Shown piece by piece: positions 1-7,820 of a DNA stretch of 37,314 nt (position 1 is the stretch's first letter; the number at the start of each line of letters is the position of its first letter). The notes below the pieces were generated by a model. The model did no database searches, was not told where the DNA came from, and worked only from the letters and a program-made list of their open reading frames with translations. A program made the translations under genes and the position numbers. The DNA lies in the NCBI GenBank assembly GCA_016937945.1, contig JAFGVP010000138.1, positions 1 through 37,314 of the forward strand, in the 5' to 3' direction. The stretch comes from Pontiellaceae bacterium. Its GTDB lineage: Bacteria; Verrucomicrobiota; Kiritimatiellia; Kiritimatiellales; Pontiellaceae.

Positions 1-546
1 GTGCAGTTCTCCGATCTGAACATCGATGAATATTCAGCCATCCCGGAAGGCACCCACCTTATCTGGGAATACTCAACCGACGGTGGCGTGACGTGGGACG
101 CGGTGGTTCCGGCGGAAGAAGAGCGGCTGCCAAACCTGACCGAAAGTGTATTGGTGCGGATCCGATTCAGCTCCGGTATGAACAACGACACGCCCGCGCT
201 CAATTTCCGGGATGTCAATCTGGTCGGCTATCTCAATAAAACGACCGGCGTTTATCTGACCCGCGAGAACGAACTGACGCAAGGCGTTGAATCCACCAAA
301 GTCTACACCCAGATGGATATTCCGAGCGGCACCGGCATTTTGTGGTTTGCCTCCAATGACGGCGGAGAAACATGGGAAGCCATGGCCATCGACGACACCC
401 GGCCCATCGATGAAAACTGGACGGAATACACGCTGACCAGAACTTTTGCTGATCCGACGGGTAACAAGGTCCGGTACAAAGCGGAGCTGACCGGAACCGC
501 CGTGACCTATCCGAGAATTCACACCCTTGGCGCAACGCTGAGCTGA
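1..546 (+). CDS. Phage tail/virion-type protein, C-terminal part (5' end outside window)
   Basis: An open frame enters the window at base 1 and ends at a TGA at 544-546, leaving 181 residues of what is probably a longer protein; the GTG at base 1 need not be its start. The visible part holds two related modules of about 95 residues. Each has an IP-G-T-hydrophobic-W strand followed by a (T/N)DGG-TWEA/WDA turn (near residues 15-36 and 106-129). Such beta-rich repeats are common in phage tail or baseplate-associated proteins, and the phage-like genes that follow fit that. I cannot name the family, and an unrelated surface-repeat protein remains possible. The next gene begins 13 bases downstream with its own ribosome binding site. 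Confidence 0.5.
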   Translation: MQFSDLNIDEYSAIPEGTHLIWEYSTDGGVTWDAVVPAEEERLPNLTESVLVRIRFSSGMNNDTPALNFRDVNLVGYLNKTTGVYLTRENELTQGVESTKVYTQMDIPSGTGILWFASNDGGETWEAMAIDDTRPIDENWTEYTLTRTFADPTGNKVRYKAELTGTAVTYPRIHTLGATLS

Positions 547-559
547 TGGAGGGCGCGAA

Positions 560-808
560 ATGATTGTCCAACGCCGGGGCGGGATGACGGAATTCATCCC
601 GTCCCCACAGGAAAAACGGGACGGTTTGGTTCGGGACCACTCCTTCAACCTGATCGAAAACCTGCACCAGCGGCTGCAGCGATTGGAGACGGAGCTGGGC
701 CTGCCGCTCGAAGATGCCGAAGCCTGCTCCGCTTTTCTCGAAAAGCTGAAGCGGGATGAATCCCGCAACACCGCTATCCACAACGAGCTGCTCACGAAAG
801 TCAAATAG
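560..808 (+). CDS. Small hypothetical phage protein
   Basis: This 82-residue protein is not recognised. It starts at ATG 560, six bases after GGAGGG (548-553), and follows the tail-type gene closely, so the two are probably co-transcribed. The middle (about residues 28-70) is rich in Leu, Glu, Arg and Lys in heptad-like spacing (LIENLHQRLQRLETEL) and should form a short coiled coil. The N-terminus is basic, and there is no signal peptide or membrane segment. Size and position recall small chaperone-like or structural accessory proteins after phage tail genes, but that is only context. Confidence 0.55.
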   Translation: MIVQRRGGMTEFIPSPQEKRDGLVRDHSFNLIENLHQRLQRLETELGLPLEDAEACSAFLEKLKRDESRNTAIHNELLTKVK

Positions 809-851
809 TCGCCCTGATCGCTAATGCATTCCATCCCAATGTGTTAGCGGA

Positions 852-937
852 TTGTTTTCGGTGTTCTTTCTCTTGCTATACCTCCGAAACAGAGCGTGTA
901 TGCACACCGTAAAGGGCGGGGTAACAGGTTTCCCCGC
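852..937 (+). promoter_or_regulatory. Putative promoter and hairpin leader of the amidoligase operon
   Basis: TTGTTT (852-857) lies 19 bases before TATACC (877-882), which has a TGC extended -10 element just upstream. The predicted transcript start is near 889. A perfect 6-bp stem, GCGGGG (916-921) with CCCCGC (932-937), then falls in the leader upstream of the amidoligase ATG at 969. The promoter match is moderate, and transcription could also read in from upstream. Confidence 0.35.
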
Positions 938-968
938 AACGAGTAAAAGACACGAACGGAGACGCAGG

Positions 969-1910
969 ATGGACTTAAGAGAGCTTAGATTCGGGATTGA
1001 GATTGAAACCGTAAAACGAACCCGCGAGCAGATTGCCCGGGCGGTTCATTCGGTGGTCGGCGGTACGGTTCGGCATGTAGGTTATCCATCCTGCTACGAT
1101 CCATGGGAGGTAACAGATCTGCGGGGCCGCACATGGAAGATTGTCAATGATGCCTCGCTTTCCGGTGTCCCCGGTCACCTGCGGGCGGAGCTGGTCAGTC
1201 CGGTTCTGACCTACGACGACATTGCCCAGTTTCAGGAGGTGGTCCGGGCCGTCCGGCGGGCCGGAGGGCGGGTAAACACGCAATGCGGCATTCATATCCA
1301 TGTTGATGCGGAACCCTTTGATGGCCGCAAGCTGGGGAACCTCGCCAAGATGGTCTACAAGCAGGAGCCGCTGATTCTTCACGCGCTCGGCATCAGCACC
1401 AGCCGCCTCAGCCAATACACCCGACCAGTCAGCGACGACCTGATCCGCAACATTGAACGACACCGCCCCAGAACCAAGGAAGAACTCAACCGCATCTGGT
1501 ACGGGTACCATAACCACCAGCCCCGGCATTACGACAACACCCGCTATCACGGCGTTAATCTTCACAATGTCTGGTATCGCGGCACCGTTGAATTCCGCTG
1601 GTTCGAGTCGACGCTCCACGCCGGAAAGATCAAAGCCTACCTGCAGTTCTGTTTGGGCATCGCCTCCAAAGCCCTCAACGCCCGCTCCGCTTCCAGCCGC
1701 AAACGGGACTTTAATGCGCAGAGCGCGAAATATGACTTCCGCGTCTTTCTTCTTCACCTCGGTCTGATTGGTGACGAGTTCAAAACCGCCCGCATGCACC
1801 TGATGAAAAACATGCCCGGCGATGCCGCTTTCAAACGCGGGCGACCACACCCCGCAGAAACCATAACCCCACTTGCAGAGGCCGGATCAACATCCGGCCT
1901 CTCTGTTTAA
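969..1910 (+). CDS. Amidoligase-family enzyme (Amidoligase_2-like)
   Basis: This 313-residue protein is a predicted ATP-dependent COOH-NH2 ligase of the glutamine-synthetase-like amidoligase superfamily. The visible signatures are FGIEIE (residues 8-13), Glu74 in [20 protein letters not shown] (103-114), and the block from RYHGVNLHN to [10 protein letters not shown] (192-214). These correspond to the metal/ATP-binding acidic strands and the conserved His-x-His and E-F-R elements of the family. The frame is open back to 852, but ATG 969 puts the first conserved strand at the usual distance from the N-terminus and follows GGAGACGCAGG. It is followed after 14 bases by a DUF5049 gene, then glutamine amidotransferase and cyclotransferase-like genes. 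That is the setting in which phage amidoligases were predicted to make peptide-like amide bonds. The substrate is unknown. Confidence 0.85.
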   Translation: MDLRELRFGIEIETVKRTREQIARAVHSVVGGTVRHVGYPSCYDPWEVTDLRGRTWKIVNDASLSGVPGHLRAELVSPVLTYDDIAQFQEVVRAVRRAGGRVNTQCGIHIHVDAEPFDGRKLGNLAKMVYKQEPLILHALGISTSRLSQYTRPVSDDLIRNIERHRPRTKEELNRIWYGYHNHQPRHYDNTRYHGVNLHNVWYRGTVEFRWFESTLHAGKIKAYLQFCLGIASKALNARSASSRKRDFNAQSAKYDFRVFLLHLGLIGDEFKTARMHLMKNMPGDAAFKRGRPHPAETITPLAEAGSTSGLSV

Positions 1911-1924
1911 CACGAGGAGCAACC

Positions 1925-2446
1925 ATGAAGATAAAGATCCATTCCATGGCTTTCGACGGAAAGCCGATTATCGACGACGGCAGAATTGTGCAGGCCCCGA
2001 CCTGCCTCGAGGTCGCCGAGCGGATGCACCATCAAACGCCGTTCACCGCCGACCTGTCGCTGAGGGAATACCAGCGCAGGGTGCTTGCCAAGATTGAAGG
2101 CGACAGCGCGACGCCTCTGCCGGACGATCCCGAACAGGCCGCCGCCGAGTTTTTCACCCGCATGGCGCGACACGGCTGGGTGGAATTTATGCCGGATGAG
2201 GACCCCATCGAGTCGCCGTATCCCGACCGGTTTCAGAAAGCCGTGAAAGCGGTGCGCGATTCCGGTCGCACCAACATGTTCGACATTCCCGTGGTCATCG
2301 ACCTGATTCGCGAGATGGGCTGTCCCGAGGTCGCCCTCTGGATCACCGGCCACCTTGTGGAATACGTGGAATTCATCATTGGGGAGCCGAAAATCTTCTT
2401 CTCTCAAACCGGCAACGGGAGCGGTGCATCATGTGCGGGCAAGTAG
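1925..2446 (+). CDS. DUF5049-containing protein of the amidoligase cassette
   Basis: This 173-residue protein has a C-terminal segment (about 100-153) with the pattern FQKAVKAVRDSGRTNMFD followed by an amphipathic helix and EYVEFI, which I recognise as DUF5049-like. The N-terminal 90 residues begin with a beta strand (KIKIHSMAF) and include an LSLREYQRRVLAKI helix; I do not recognise them. There is no enzyme motif, signal peptide or membrane segment. GAGGAG precedes the ATG, and the end overlaps the next gene by 16 bases, so translation is probably coupled. The setting suggests an adaptor or the acceptor protein that the amidoligase modifies, but that is inference. Several Lys residues and acidic patches could serve as acceptor or donor sites. 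Confidence 0.65.
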   Translation: MKIKIHSMAFDGKPIIDDGRIVQAPTCLEVAERMHHQTPFTADLSLREYQRRVLAKIEGDSATPLPDDPEQAAAEFFTRMARHGWVEFMPDEDPIESPYPDRFQKAVKAVRDSGRTNMFDIPVVIDLIREMGCPEVALWITGHLVEYVEFIIGEPKIFFSQTGNGSGASCAGK

Positions 2447-3228
2447 GCGTCATCTTTGGAAAGAAGCGCCGTCGGATTGCCGAGCGTGATTATCTGAACG
2501 AGGTATTCGTTCGCATGCTGCTCTGCTCCGAGCGGCGCGGACCGCATGCTTCCGGAGTGGCTCTGCTTCAGGCCGACGGTGACTTCCGGCTTTTCAAACG
2601 CCCGGTCCGTGCGCATCGGCTTGTCCGTGATGCGGCCTTCTGTGAAGTGTTGAATGAAGTGAACATTCATACCACCGTCCTCATGGGGCATACCCGCTGG
2701 CGCACCCGGGGCAGTGAAGCCAACAGCCGCAACAACCATCCCATCCGGGCAGGAAACATTATCGGAACCCACAACGGCACCATCTACAACGCGGATCAGC
2801 TGTTCCGTCGGTTTCAACTACCGCGCTATGCCGAGGTGGACAGCGAGCTGATTTTCCGGCTGGCCGACTGCTTTGACTCTGAGCGTGGATTGAACGACGC
2901 AGGCTTCCGAAAAGCCCTGCGCCTCTGTCGCGGGCAAATGAGCGCCGTGCTGGCCTCTCGGCTGAATCCCGGGACCATTACCGTACTCAAAGGGAACAAG
3001 CCGCTCACGTTGCGCTACAGCCGCAAGCACCGCGTTGTGCTCTACGCCTCCGAAGCCGGGTTCATTGATTCCGTGCTCGACGACCCGCGAGGCTGGCGGG
3101 ATCTGAAAATTCCGCCGTTCACCATGCTGAGTTTCAATCATGAAAATCTGCAGGCGTGGAAACAGCAACTCTTCGAATTTATCTGTCAGGAACGGAAAGG
3201 AACCTTGCCCCACGGAGTGATCGCATGA
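2431..3228 (+). CDS. Class II (Ntn-type) glutamine amidotransferase
   Basis: This 265-residue protein begins Met-Cys-Gly, so removal of Met exposes the N-terminal catalytic Cys of class II glutamine amidotransferases. Other family motifs are GHTRWRTRG (86-94), the following NNHPI (101-105), the oxyanion-hole segment GTHNG (112-116) and DSE (137-139). It is a stand-alone glutaminase domain with no synthetase or isomerase domain attached. It would hydrolyse glutamine and pass ammonia to a partner, here plausibly the amidoligase encoded upstream; alternatively it could transfer or cleave a gamma-glutamyl group. It overlaps the DUF5049 gene by 16 bases and the next gene by an ATGA. The assignment to the fold is firm; the pathway is inferred from the neighbours. 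Confidence 0.85.
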   Translation: MCGQVGVIFGKKRRRIAERDYLNEVFVRMLLCSERRGPHASGVALLQADGDFRLFKRPVRAHRLVRDAAFCEVLNEVNIHTTVLMGHTRWRTRGSEANSRNNHPIRAGNIIGTHNGTIYNADQLFRRFQLPRYAEVDSELIFRLADCFDSERGLNDAGFRKALRLCRGQMSAVLASRLNPGTITVLKGNKPLTLRYSRKHRVVLYASEAGFIDSVLDDPRGWRDLKIPPFTMLSFNHENLQAWKQQLFEFICQERKGTLPHGVIA

Positions 3229-3737
3229 ATACAGACCAACCGCTGCGCATCTTTGTTTATGGTACCCTTAAGCGCGGGTACTGGAATCATGACCGGTTCT
3301 GCTCGCAGGCCGTCAGCATTGAACCCGCGACCACTTGGGGCAGGCTCTTCCATCTGCCCGCCGGATTCCCCGCATTGGAAATGCCGGACTGTCGTATCCT
3401 TGCGCTCGGAACCTCCGATCCGCTGGCCGACACATTGACTCAGAACACCATAGCACTGCCGAAAAATTCCATGGACCGTCCCGATGGCGACTGGGATCTC
3501 ATCCATGGCGAGCTGATGACCTTTAACGATCCCATCGTGGATCTGCCGCCTGTCGACCGACTGGAGGGATTCAACCCTCACGGAAGAAGTATGTACGAGC
3601 GGGTTCTTACTGCCGTAGAAAGTCATGGCTGCCTGCAGACGTGCTGGGTCTATTTGGGTCTCGAGAATGTTTTACGCGGCGGGGTTCGTCTGTCGGATGG
3701 ATACTGGAACGGCAGCAGATTCCGCCAACCGCGATAA
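3225..3737 (+). CDS. Gamma-glutamylcyclotransferase / AIG2-like protein
   Basis: This 170-residue protein has the GGCT-fold signature YGTLKRG (residues 12-18), a GEL strand (95-97), DRLEG with the expected catalytic Glu114, and MYERV (123-127). Family members convert gamma-glutamyl amines to 5-oxoproline plus the free amine. In amidoligase cassettes they are thought to reverse or edit a gamma-glutamyl linkage. The start is the ATG at 3225, overlapping the amidotransferase stop as ATGA; the frame is open upstream, but that part overlaps the preceding gene. An insertion around residues 55-90 makes it somewhat longer than minimal AIG2 domains. It closes the cassette, and a 51-base gap follows. 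Confidence 0.83.
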   Translation: MNTDQPLRIFVYGTLKRGYWNHDRFCSQAVSIEPATTWGRLFHLPAGFPALEMPDCRILALGTSDPLADTLTQNTIALPKNSMDRPDGDWDLIHGELMTFNDPIVDLPPVDRLEGFNPHGRSMYERVLTAVESHGCLQTCWVYLGLENVLRGGVRLSDGYWNGSRFRQPR

Positions 3738-3788
3738 AAATCCTTTTCACTTCACCCGGATTCATTCTCGCCCTGTTTAAAAAAGGGC

Positions 3789-4286
3789 ATGAATGATGAA
3801 TGTAAGGGATATTGGTGGGAAACATATTTGACGATGGAGGAATGGGGGCGTCTATCGGCAACCCCGCAAATATGGAGTAATTCAGCTTCTCCGGCAGAGA
3901 TTGATGATCGGCTGCAAACAGAACATGAAATGGGATTGGTTGCCGTCGATTTTCTTTTGGTTCTGACTCCGCGCCAGCGGCAGGTGGTGGAGCTGTACTG
4001 TCTTGAGGGCCGAACGCAGGAGGAAGTGGCAGATGCACTCGGCATTTCCCAGCAGACGGTCTCGCAGCATCTGATGGGAAAGCTGCGGGACGGGCACCAT
4101 GTCGGCGGCGCGTTTCGTAAATTGCGCAAAGCCATTCTCAAAGCGGCAAAGGCGCGTGCCGGGCAAAAAAACCGCCGTGCCCGCATTCTTTCCGTTTTCG
4201 GAGAACTGCTTGATTCATCGGTCACCCGGCGGCGGGCCTGTGAACTGATCAACAGACTTGCGCGGGAATCCCGGCGGAAAAAATAA
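3789..4286 (+). CDS. Sigma-70 region 4-like DNA-binding regulator
   Basis: This 165-residue protein carries a sigma region 4 / LuxR-like helix-turn-helix: LTPRQRQVVELYCLEGRTQEEVADALGIS and the following QQTVSQHL, about residues 59-96. It lacks the sigma region 2 that would bind core polymerase and melt the -10 element, so it is a DNA-binding regulator rather than a complete sigma factor. The C-terminal third is strongly basic (many Arg and Lys). Its place between phage cassette genes and the integrase suggests a phage late-gene or excision regulator. The upstream ribosome binding site is weak (AAAAGGG). A nearby alternative ATG at 3796 is in another frame. Confidence 0.7.
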   Translation: MNDECKGYWWETYLTMEEWGRLSATPQIWSNSASPAEIDDRLQTEHEMGLVAVDFLLVLTPRQRQVVELYCLEGRTQEEVADALGISQQTVSQHLMGKLRDGHHVGGAFRKLRKAILKAAKARAGQKNRRARILSVFGELLDSSVTRRRACELINRLARESRRKK

Positions 4287-4364
4287 ACTTTCTTCCCCAA
4301 AAGTGCCTGTATTTTTCCCTATAGGTAGAGGGCTGTATTGTTCATGCCCGGATTGGGAGTTCGC

Positions 4365-5879
4365 ATGGATTGGCTAAACGTTGGCAATAAAGCGGATGCC
4401 GTGAAATACAGAGCGGTGGCGTACTATCGTCATTCCGCGCAGGACCGGCAGGAAAACTCGGTTGAAATTCAGCAGGATCAGGTGCGCCAGTTTGCGCGGG
4501 AGCATGAAATCGAAATCATCCGGGAATTTGCCGACCGGGGAAAATCCGGGTTGTCGACCGAGGGGCGCGACGGATTTAACGAAATGATCCAGGACTATAT
4601 TGAGGGCGGAAAGGAAGCTTTTGATTTTGTCCTCGTGCTCGATGTCAGCCGGTGGGGGCGCTATCAGGATACGGACCTCTCCGCATATTATACCGGTCTG
4701 TGTGCCAAGCATGGGAAGCGGGTGGTGTTTACCTCCATCGGGTTCGGTGCGCAGAACGACCTGTTGCACGGGCTGCATCTGAGCATTGAGCGTTATCGCG
4801 CCGCCAGCTACAGCCGGGAGCTGAGCACCAAGGTTTTCAAGGGGTGCGCCAAGATTGCCAGTCAGGGATTCCGGGCCGGAGGAATGCCGCCGTATGGATT
4901 TCACCGGCTCCTTCTGGACGAGCAACGCAATCCCGTTCAGATACTGAAACGGGGCCAGCGCAAAAGTATTCAGAACCAGCGCGTAACGCTCACTCCGGGC
5001 AATCCGGACGAGGTCGCCGTCATTCAACGCATCTACAAGGACTTCGTGCAGCGCGAGTATGCTCCAAAGCAGATCGCCTGGCTGCTGAATCGGCAGGAGA
5101 TTCCTTCGCCCGGAGGATGCCGATGGTCTGCCTCCTCGGTTCGCTCTATTCTGGAAAACGAACTGTATGCCGGAACGATGGTTTACAACCGAACCACACA
5201 ACGGCTCAAATCGGCCAGTCATCACAATCCCCGGGACGAGTGGATCCGCACAGAAAACGCCTTCCCGGCCATCGTCGATAGAAAGCAGTTTGACCTTGCC
5301 CAGAAAATGTTCGCAGACGCGGAAGAAGCGCGGCGCATCAAATATTCAGCCGAAGACATGCTCGAACGCCTGCGACGGATTTATGAACAGTACGGCACTG
5401 TTCGAACCTCTCTCGTTGCTGCTGAGAAGGAGATGGTTTCGGTGGCCACCTATACTCACCGTTTCAGCTCCTTTGGCGGGGCCTACCAGCACCTGTTCTC
5501 GGAAGTGATTGATTCGCGCCGGGCCGAGGTCACCCAGACCATAAAGCAATTGGTTCACGATACGGAAGAATACGGCGATTTCATTGTATTGCGGAACTAT
5601 GTCAGCGTCCGCATCCAGCCCGTCGTGGCTTACCATTATGGTTTCGAGGAGGTCTGGACATTCATGCCTGATGTTCGCCCGGAAATCGATATTACCATCG
5701 GTGTGCCGCTTTCCAACGGCGGGAAATATGATGTTCTCGGCTACCTGTTCTTCCCCCGGCTTATGCTCGGAGGCCGGAAGGTGAAGGTTTCGACCACGAC
5801 CGCCGATAAATTCGATCTGCACGCCTACACTCTTTCCCAAGCGTTGGAAAACCTAATCGGATTGGAGGGCATAAAATGA
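4365..5879 (+). CDS. Large serine recombinase (resolvase/invertase family)
   Basis: This 504-residue site-specific recombinase has the N-terminal resolvase catalytic domain, with the YYRHSAQDRQENSVEIQQ motif placing the nucleophile at Ser24 and an essential Arg at 22. FADRGKSG and VLDVSRWGR follow. A recombinase DNA-binding domain spans about residues 155-285 (GMPPYGFHRL through SVRSILENELYAGTMVYNR). The usual zinc-ribbon Cys pairs of large serine integrases are missing; instead there is an unrecognised C-terminal region. I chose ATG 4365, five bases after GGGAG; in-frame TTG 4338 and ATG 4344 lack a good site. It overlaps the ParB-like gene as ATGA. It probably integrates or excises the element, or resolves dimers. 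Confidence 0.88.
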   Translation: MDWLNVGNKADAVKYRAVAYYRHSAQDRQENSVEIQQDQVRQFAREHEIEIIREFADRGKSGLSTEGRDGFNEMIQDYIEGGKEAFDFVLVLDVSRWGRYQDTDLSAYYTGLCAKHGKRVVFTSIGFGAQNDLLHGLHLSIERYRAASYSRELSTKVFKGCAKIASQGFRAGGMPPYGFHRLLLDEQRNPVQILKRGQRKSIQNQRVTLTPGNPDEVAVIQRIYKDFVQREYAPKQIAWLLNRQEIPSPGGCRWSASSVRSILENELYAGTMVYNRTTQRLKSASHHNPRDEWIRTENAFPAIVDRKQFDLAQKMFADAEEARRIKYSAEDMLERLRRIYEQYGTVRTSLVAAEKEMVSVATYTHRFSSFGGAYQHLFSEVIDSRRAEVTQTIKQLVHDTEEYGDFIVLRNYVSVRIQPVVAYHYGFEEVWTFMPDVRPEIDITIGVPLSNGGKYDVLGYLFFPRLMLGGRKVKVSTTTADKFDLHAYTLSQALENLIGLEGIK

Positions 5880-6790
5880 AGAACAGAAAAATCACCCCGA
5901 TGACGGACCGGGAATACCGGTTGATTCCTGTGGACAGTATCGTGGTGCTGAATTCCCGCAACCGAAATCAGCAGAAGTTTGCTGAAAACGTTCGCAGTAT
6001 CGATGAGGTCGGACTGCGGAAGCCGATTGTTGTTAACGGCAGAGGATTCGACCGAACCGGTAAATATGAACTGGTCTGCGGTGAAGGCCGCTATCTGGCC
6101 CATAAAAAACTGGAGCGTGCGGAAATCCCCGCCGAGGTGATCGACTGCGACCGCAAAACCGCGCTGCTTTTCTCCCTTGTTGAAAACATTGCGCGGGTAC
6201 CGCCCGGCACCATGTGGTTCGCCCAGGAAATGAAACGCATGCACGATGCCGGGCTCAACTTCACCGAAATCTCACGTTATGTCGGTAAATCCGCGACGTA
6301 TGTGAGCAGTTATATCCAGCTGGTTGAAAACGGTGAAACCCGCCTCATTGAGGGCGTGGAACAGGGTCTTTTCTCCATGTCTTTCGCCACGCAGGTTGCG
6401 CAGTCCGACGACAGCACCATTCAGAACGTGCTTATGGATGCGTTTGATGATGGAGTGGTCAACTGCAACACCGTTCGCCGTGTCCGCAAGCTGCTCGAAC
6501 TCCGGATGAACCGGGGCAAGAGTTCAGATCAACGCCTCCAGCGCTCGGAGGGCTACACGCTGAAAGAGCTGAAGCATGAAATCGTCAAAAGCACCAAGGA
6601 GAAAGAAGAGTTTGTTCATCAGGCTCAGCAAAAGGAAAACCGGCTTGTCACGCTTTTGCTGGGGATCTCTACGTTAATGGAGGATCCGCAGGGAATGGAG
6701 CTGCTATCTTCTTTTGACCTGACTGTACCGCCGAAGCTTCAGCGGGATTATGGAATCAACCTGCCAACCCCGGAGGAGACCGTATCATGA
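5876..6790 (+). CDS. ParB-like partition/DNA-binding protein
   Basis: This 304-residue protein has a ParB N-terminal domain: LIPVDSI, a FAENVRSIDEVGLRKPIVV strand-helix, and GEGRYLAHKKL (69-79), equivalent to the ParB nucleotide-binding arginine box. A helix-turn-helix follows near residues 123-146 (LNFTEISRYVGKSATYVSSYI). The C-terminal 100 residues contain a charged coiled coil (KELKHEIVKSTKEKEEF). ParB proteins act as CTP-dependent clamps loading at parS, but no ParA ATPase is present here, so a transcriptional or recombination-accessory role is as likely as partition. It overlaps both neighbours by ATGA, so recombinase and both ParB-like proteins are translated as a unit. Confidence 0.85.
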   Translation: MKNRKITPMTDREYRLIPVDSIVVLNSRNRNQQKFAENVRSIDEVGLRKPIVVNGRGFDRTGKYELVCGEGRYLAHKKLERAEIPAEVIDCDRKTALLFSLVENIARVPPGTMWFAQEMKRMHDAGLNFTEISRYVGKSATYVSSYIQLVENGETRLIEGVEQGLFSMSFATQVAQSDDSTIQNVLMDAFDDGVVNCNTVRRVRKLLELRMNRGKSSDQRLQRSEGYTLKELKHEIVKSTKEKEEFVHQAQQKENRLVTLLLGISTLMEDPQGMELLSSFDLTVPPKLQRDYGINLPTPEETVS

Positions 6791-7641
6791 AACCGTATGA
6801 ATTGGATGGAATCGACGTGGCGATTGAATCACTCAATCCATTGAATGAGCGTCCCAATATGAATACCGAAAAGCATCGGGGCTACCGCCGCATCCTTTCC
6901 AGTATTCGGCAAATAGGCCTGATCGAACCGCTTTGCATCTATCGCGAGGGTGAGCGCTACATCATTCTCGACGGTTACCTGCGCTGGCTGGCCTGCCGGG
7001 AACTCGATTACGAAACCGTTCCCTGCATTCTCTATAAGGACAAGGAGGCCTACACCTTCAACCGTATGGTGAACAATCTGTCCGGTTTTCAGGAAATAAA
7101 AATGATGCGCAAATCTCTGGAATCCCTGGACGAACAAACCATCGCCGATACCTTCGGGCTCAAAAACATCCGCTACCGGATGGCCCCGACGCTGGTGCAG
7201 CAGCTCCATCCATCGGTTGCGCAGGCCTTCGAAAAAGAGCTGATCGGGAAAATCGCCGCCTTGGAACTGTTGTGTGTAAAGCCCGAGCGGCAGGCCGTAA
7301 TGCTCCGCGAAATGAGGCGGGTAAATGATTTTACCCCCGCCTTCATCCGTGCGCTGATTCTCAAAACGCCGCCGGAACTCCGCGTCCCCAACCGGAACCC
7401 GCGCCAAGCCAAGAAAAAAGAGAATCGCGACAAGCGGTTGGCGCTGGTGGAGCGGCTGGAAGAGGCCGAAAAACAGCATGAATTCTATACCGGCCTTTAC
7501 CGTCAATACACCGCCGATCTCCTCAAGATTTCCCTCTACGCCCGGAAACTGATCACCACACCCGCCATCCGGGAATATTTTGAGGCACACCATCCCTCGG
7601 CCTTCAAGGAAATCTACGTAATTGTTTTAGAATCGCAGTAG
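6787..7641 (+). CDS. RepB/ParB-like protein, second of a pair
   Basis: This 284-residue protein has a shorter ParB-like N-terminal domain: VAIESLNPLNERPN, then IRQIGLIEPLCIY and LDGYLRWLACRELDYETVPC (61-80). A C-terminal half of the plasmid-partition RepB type follows (VAQAFEKELIGKIAALELL, then RQAVMLREM). The end holds a charged coiled coil (about 215-245). Its Arg box (DGYLRW) differs from that of the upstream ParB, so the two are divergent paralogues rather than a recent duplication. It is the last gene of the recombinase operon, followed by a hairpin terminator 77 bases downstream. Confidence 0.8.
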   Translation: MKPYELDGIDVAIESLNPLNERPNMNTEKHRGYRRILSSIRQIGLIEPLCIYREGERYIILDGYLRWLACRELDYETVPCILYKDKEAYTFNRMVNNLSGFQEIKMMRKSLESLDEQTIADTFGLKNIRYRMAPTLVQQLHPSVAQAFEKELIGKIAALELLCVKPERQAVMLREMRRVNDFTPAFIRALILKTPPELRVPNRNPRQAKKKENRDKRLALVERLEEAEKQHEFYTGLYRQYTADLLKISLYARKLITTPAIREYFEAHHPSAFKEIYVIVLESQ

Positions 7642-7717
7642 TTTCTTCTGGGGGAAATCCATCAGCGGATTCCGGCGTCTGACAAATATCTGATCTGGAA
7701 CCGCCGTATAACCGTTG

Positions 7718-7766
7718 GGCCTATACGGACTCGAACCTTCCGTCGAGACCGTATAGGCCTTTTGTT
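7718..7766 (+). terminator. Hairpin terminator after the recombinase-ParB-RepB operon
   Basis: GGCCTATACGG (7718-7728) pairs perfectly with CCGTATAGGCC (7749-7759). The 20-nt loop contains a TCGA pair that can extend an inner stem, and TTTTGTT (7760-7766) follows, giving the form of a Rho-independent terminator. A further CCGTATA at 7704-7710 can pair with TATACGG at 7722-7728 instead, so the area may double as a protein-binding palindrome. Confidence 0.65.
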
Positions 7767-7782
7767 GGGAGTTTAGATGGTG

Positions 7783-7820
7783 TCAAATTCGGTCAAACAC
7801 GGTTAAACAGGTAACAAACC
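7783..7820 (+). repeat. Iteron-like tandem repeats of about 10 bp
   Basis: Four imperfect units follow each other: TCAAATTCGG (7783), TCAAACACGG (7793), TTAAACAGG (7803) and TAACAAACC (7812). The first three match well; the last is degenerate. The array lies between the terminator of the ParB/RepB operon and ietA, in a 348-base gap that otherwise holds only the terminator and the palindrome at 7940. Helical-phase repeats next to ParB/RepB genes could be their binding site or part of an attachment site; neither is proven. Confidence 0.4.

Larger units (their letters stand above)
1..7766. mobile_element. Right part of an integrated phage-like element (boundaries uncertain)
   Basis: The stretch groups a virion/tail-type protein end, a small gene, an amidoligase cassette of the kind known from phages, a sigma-region-4 regulator, a large serine recombinase and two ParB-like proteins, all on the plus strand with tight spacing. 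It ends at a hairpin terminator, after which the content changes to defence genes. An integrase-type gene near one end of a phage-gene block is the usual arrangement. The left end lies outside the window. I could not identify an attachment site or flanking repeat, so the right boundary is only the last co-oriented gene plus its terminator. It could also be an integrative plasmid-like element. Confidence 0.5.

Noticed and set aside
975..1850. A 291-codon minus-strand frame opposite the amidoligase gene
   Set aside because: The plus strand carries clear family motifs throughout; the antisense product has none.
5876..7820. ParB and RepB-like genes as evidence of an integrated plasmid replication origin
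   Set aside because: No initiator gene, no ParA and no DnaA-box cluster is visible; the repeats alone do not support an origin.
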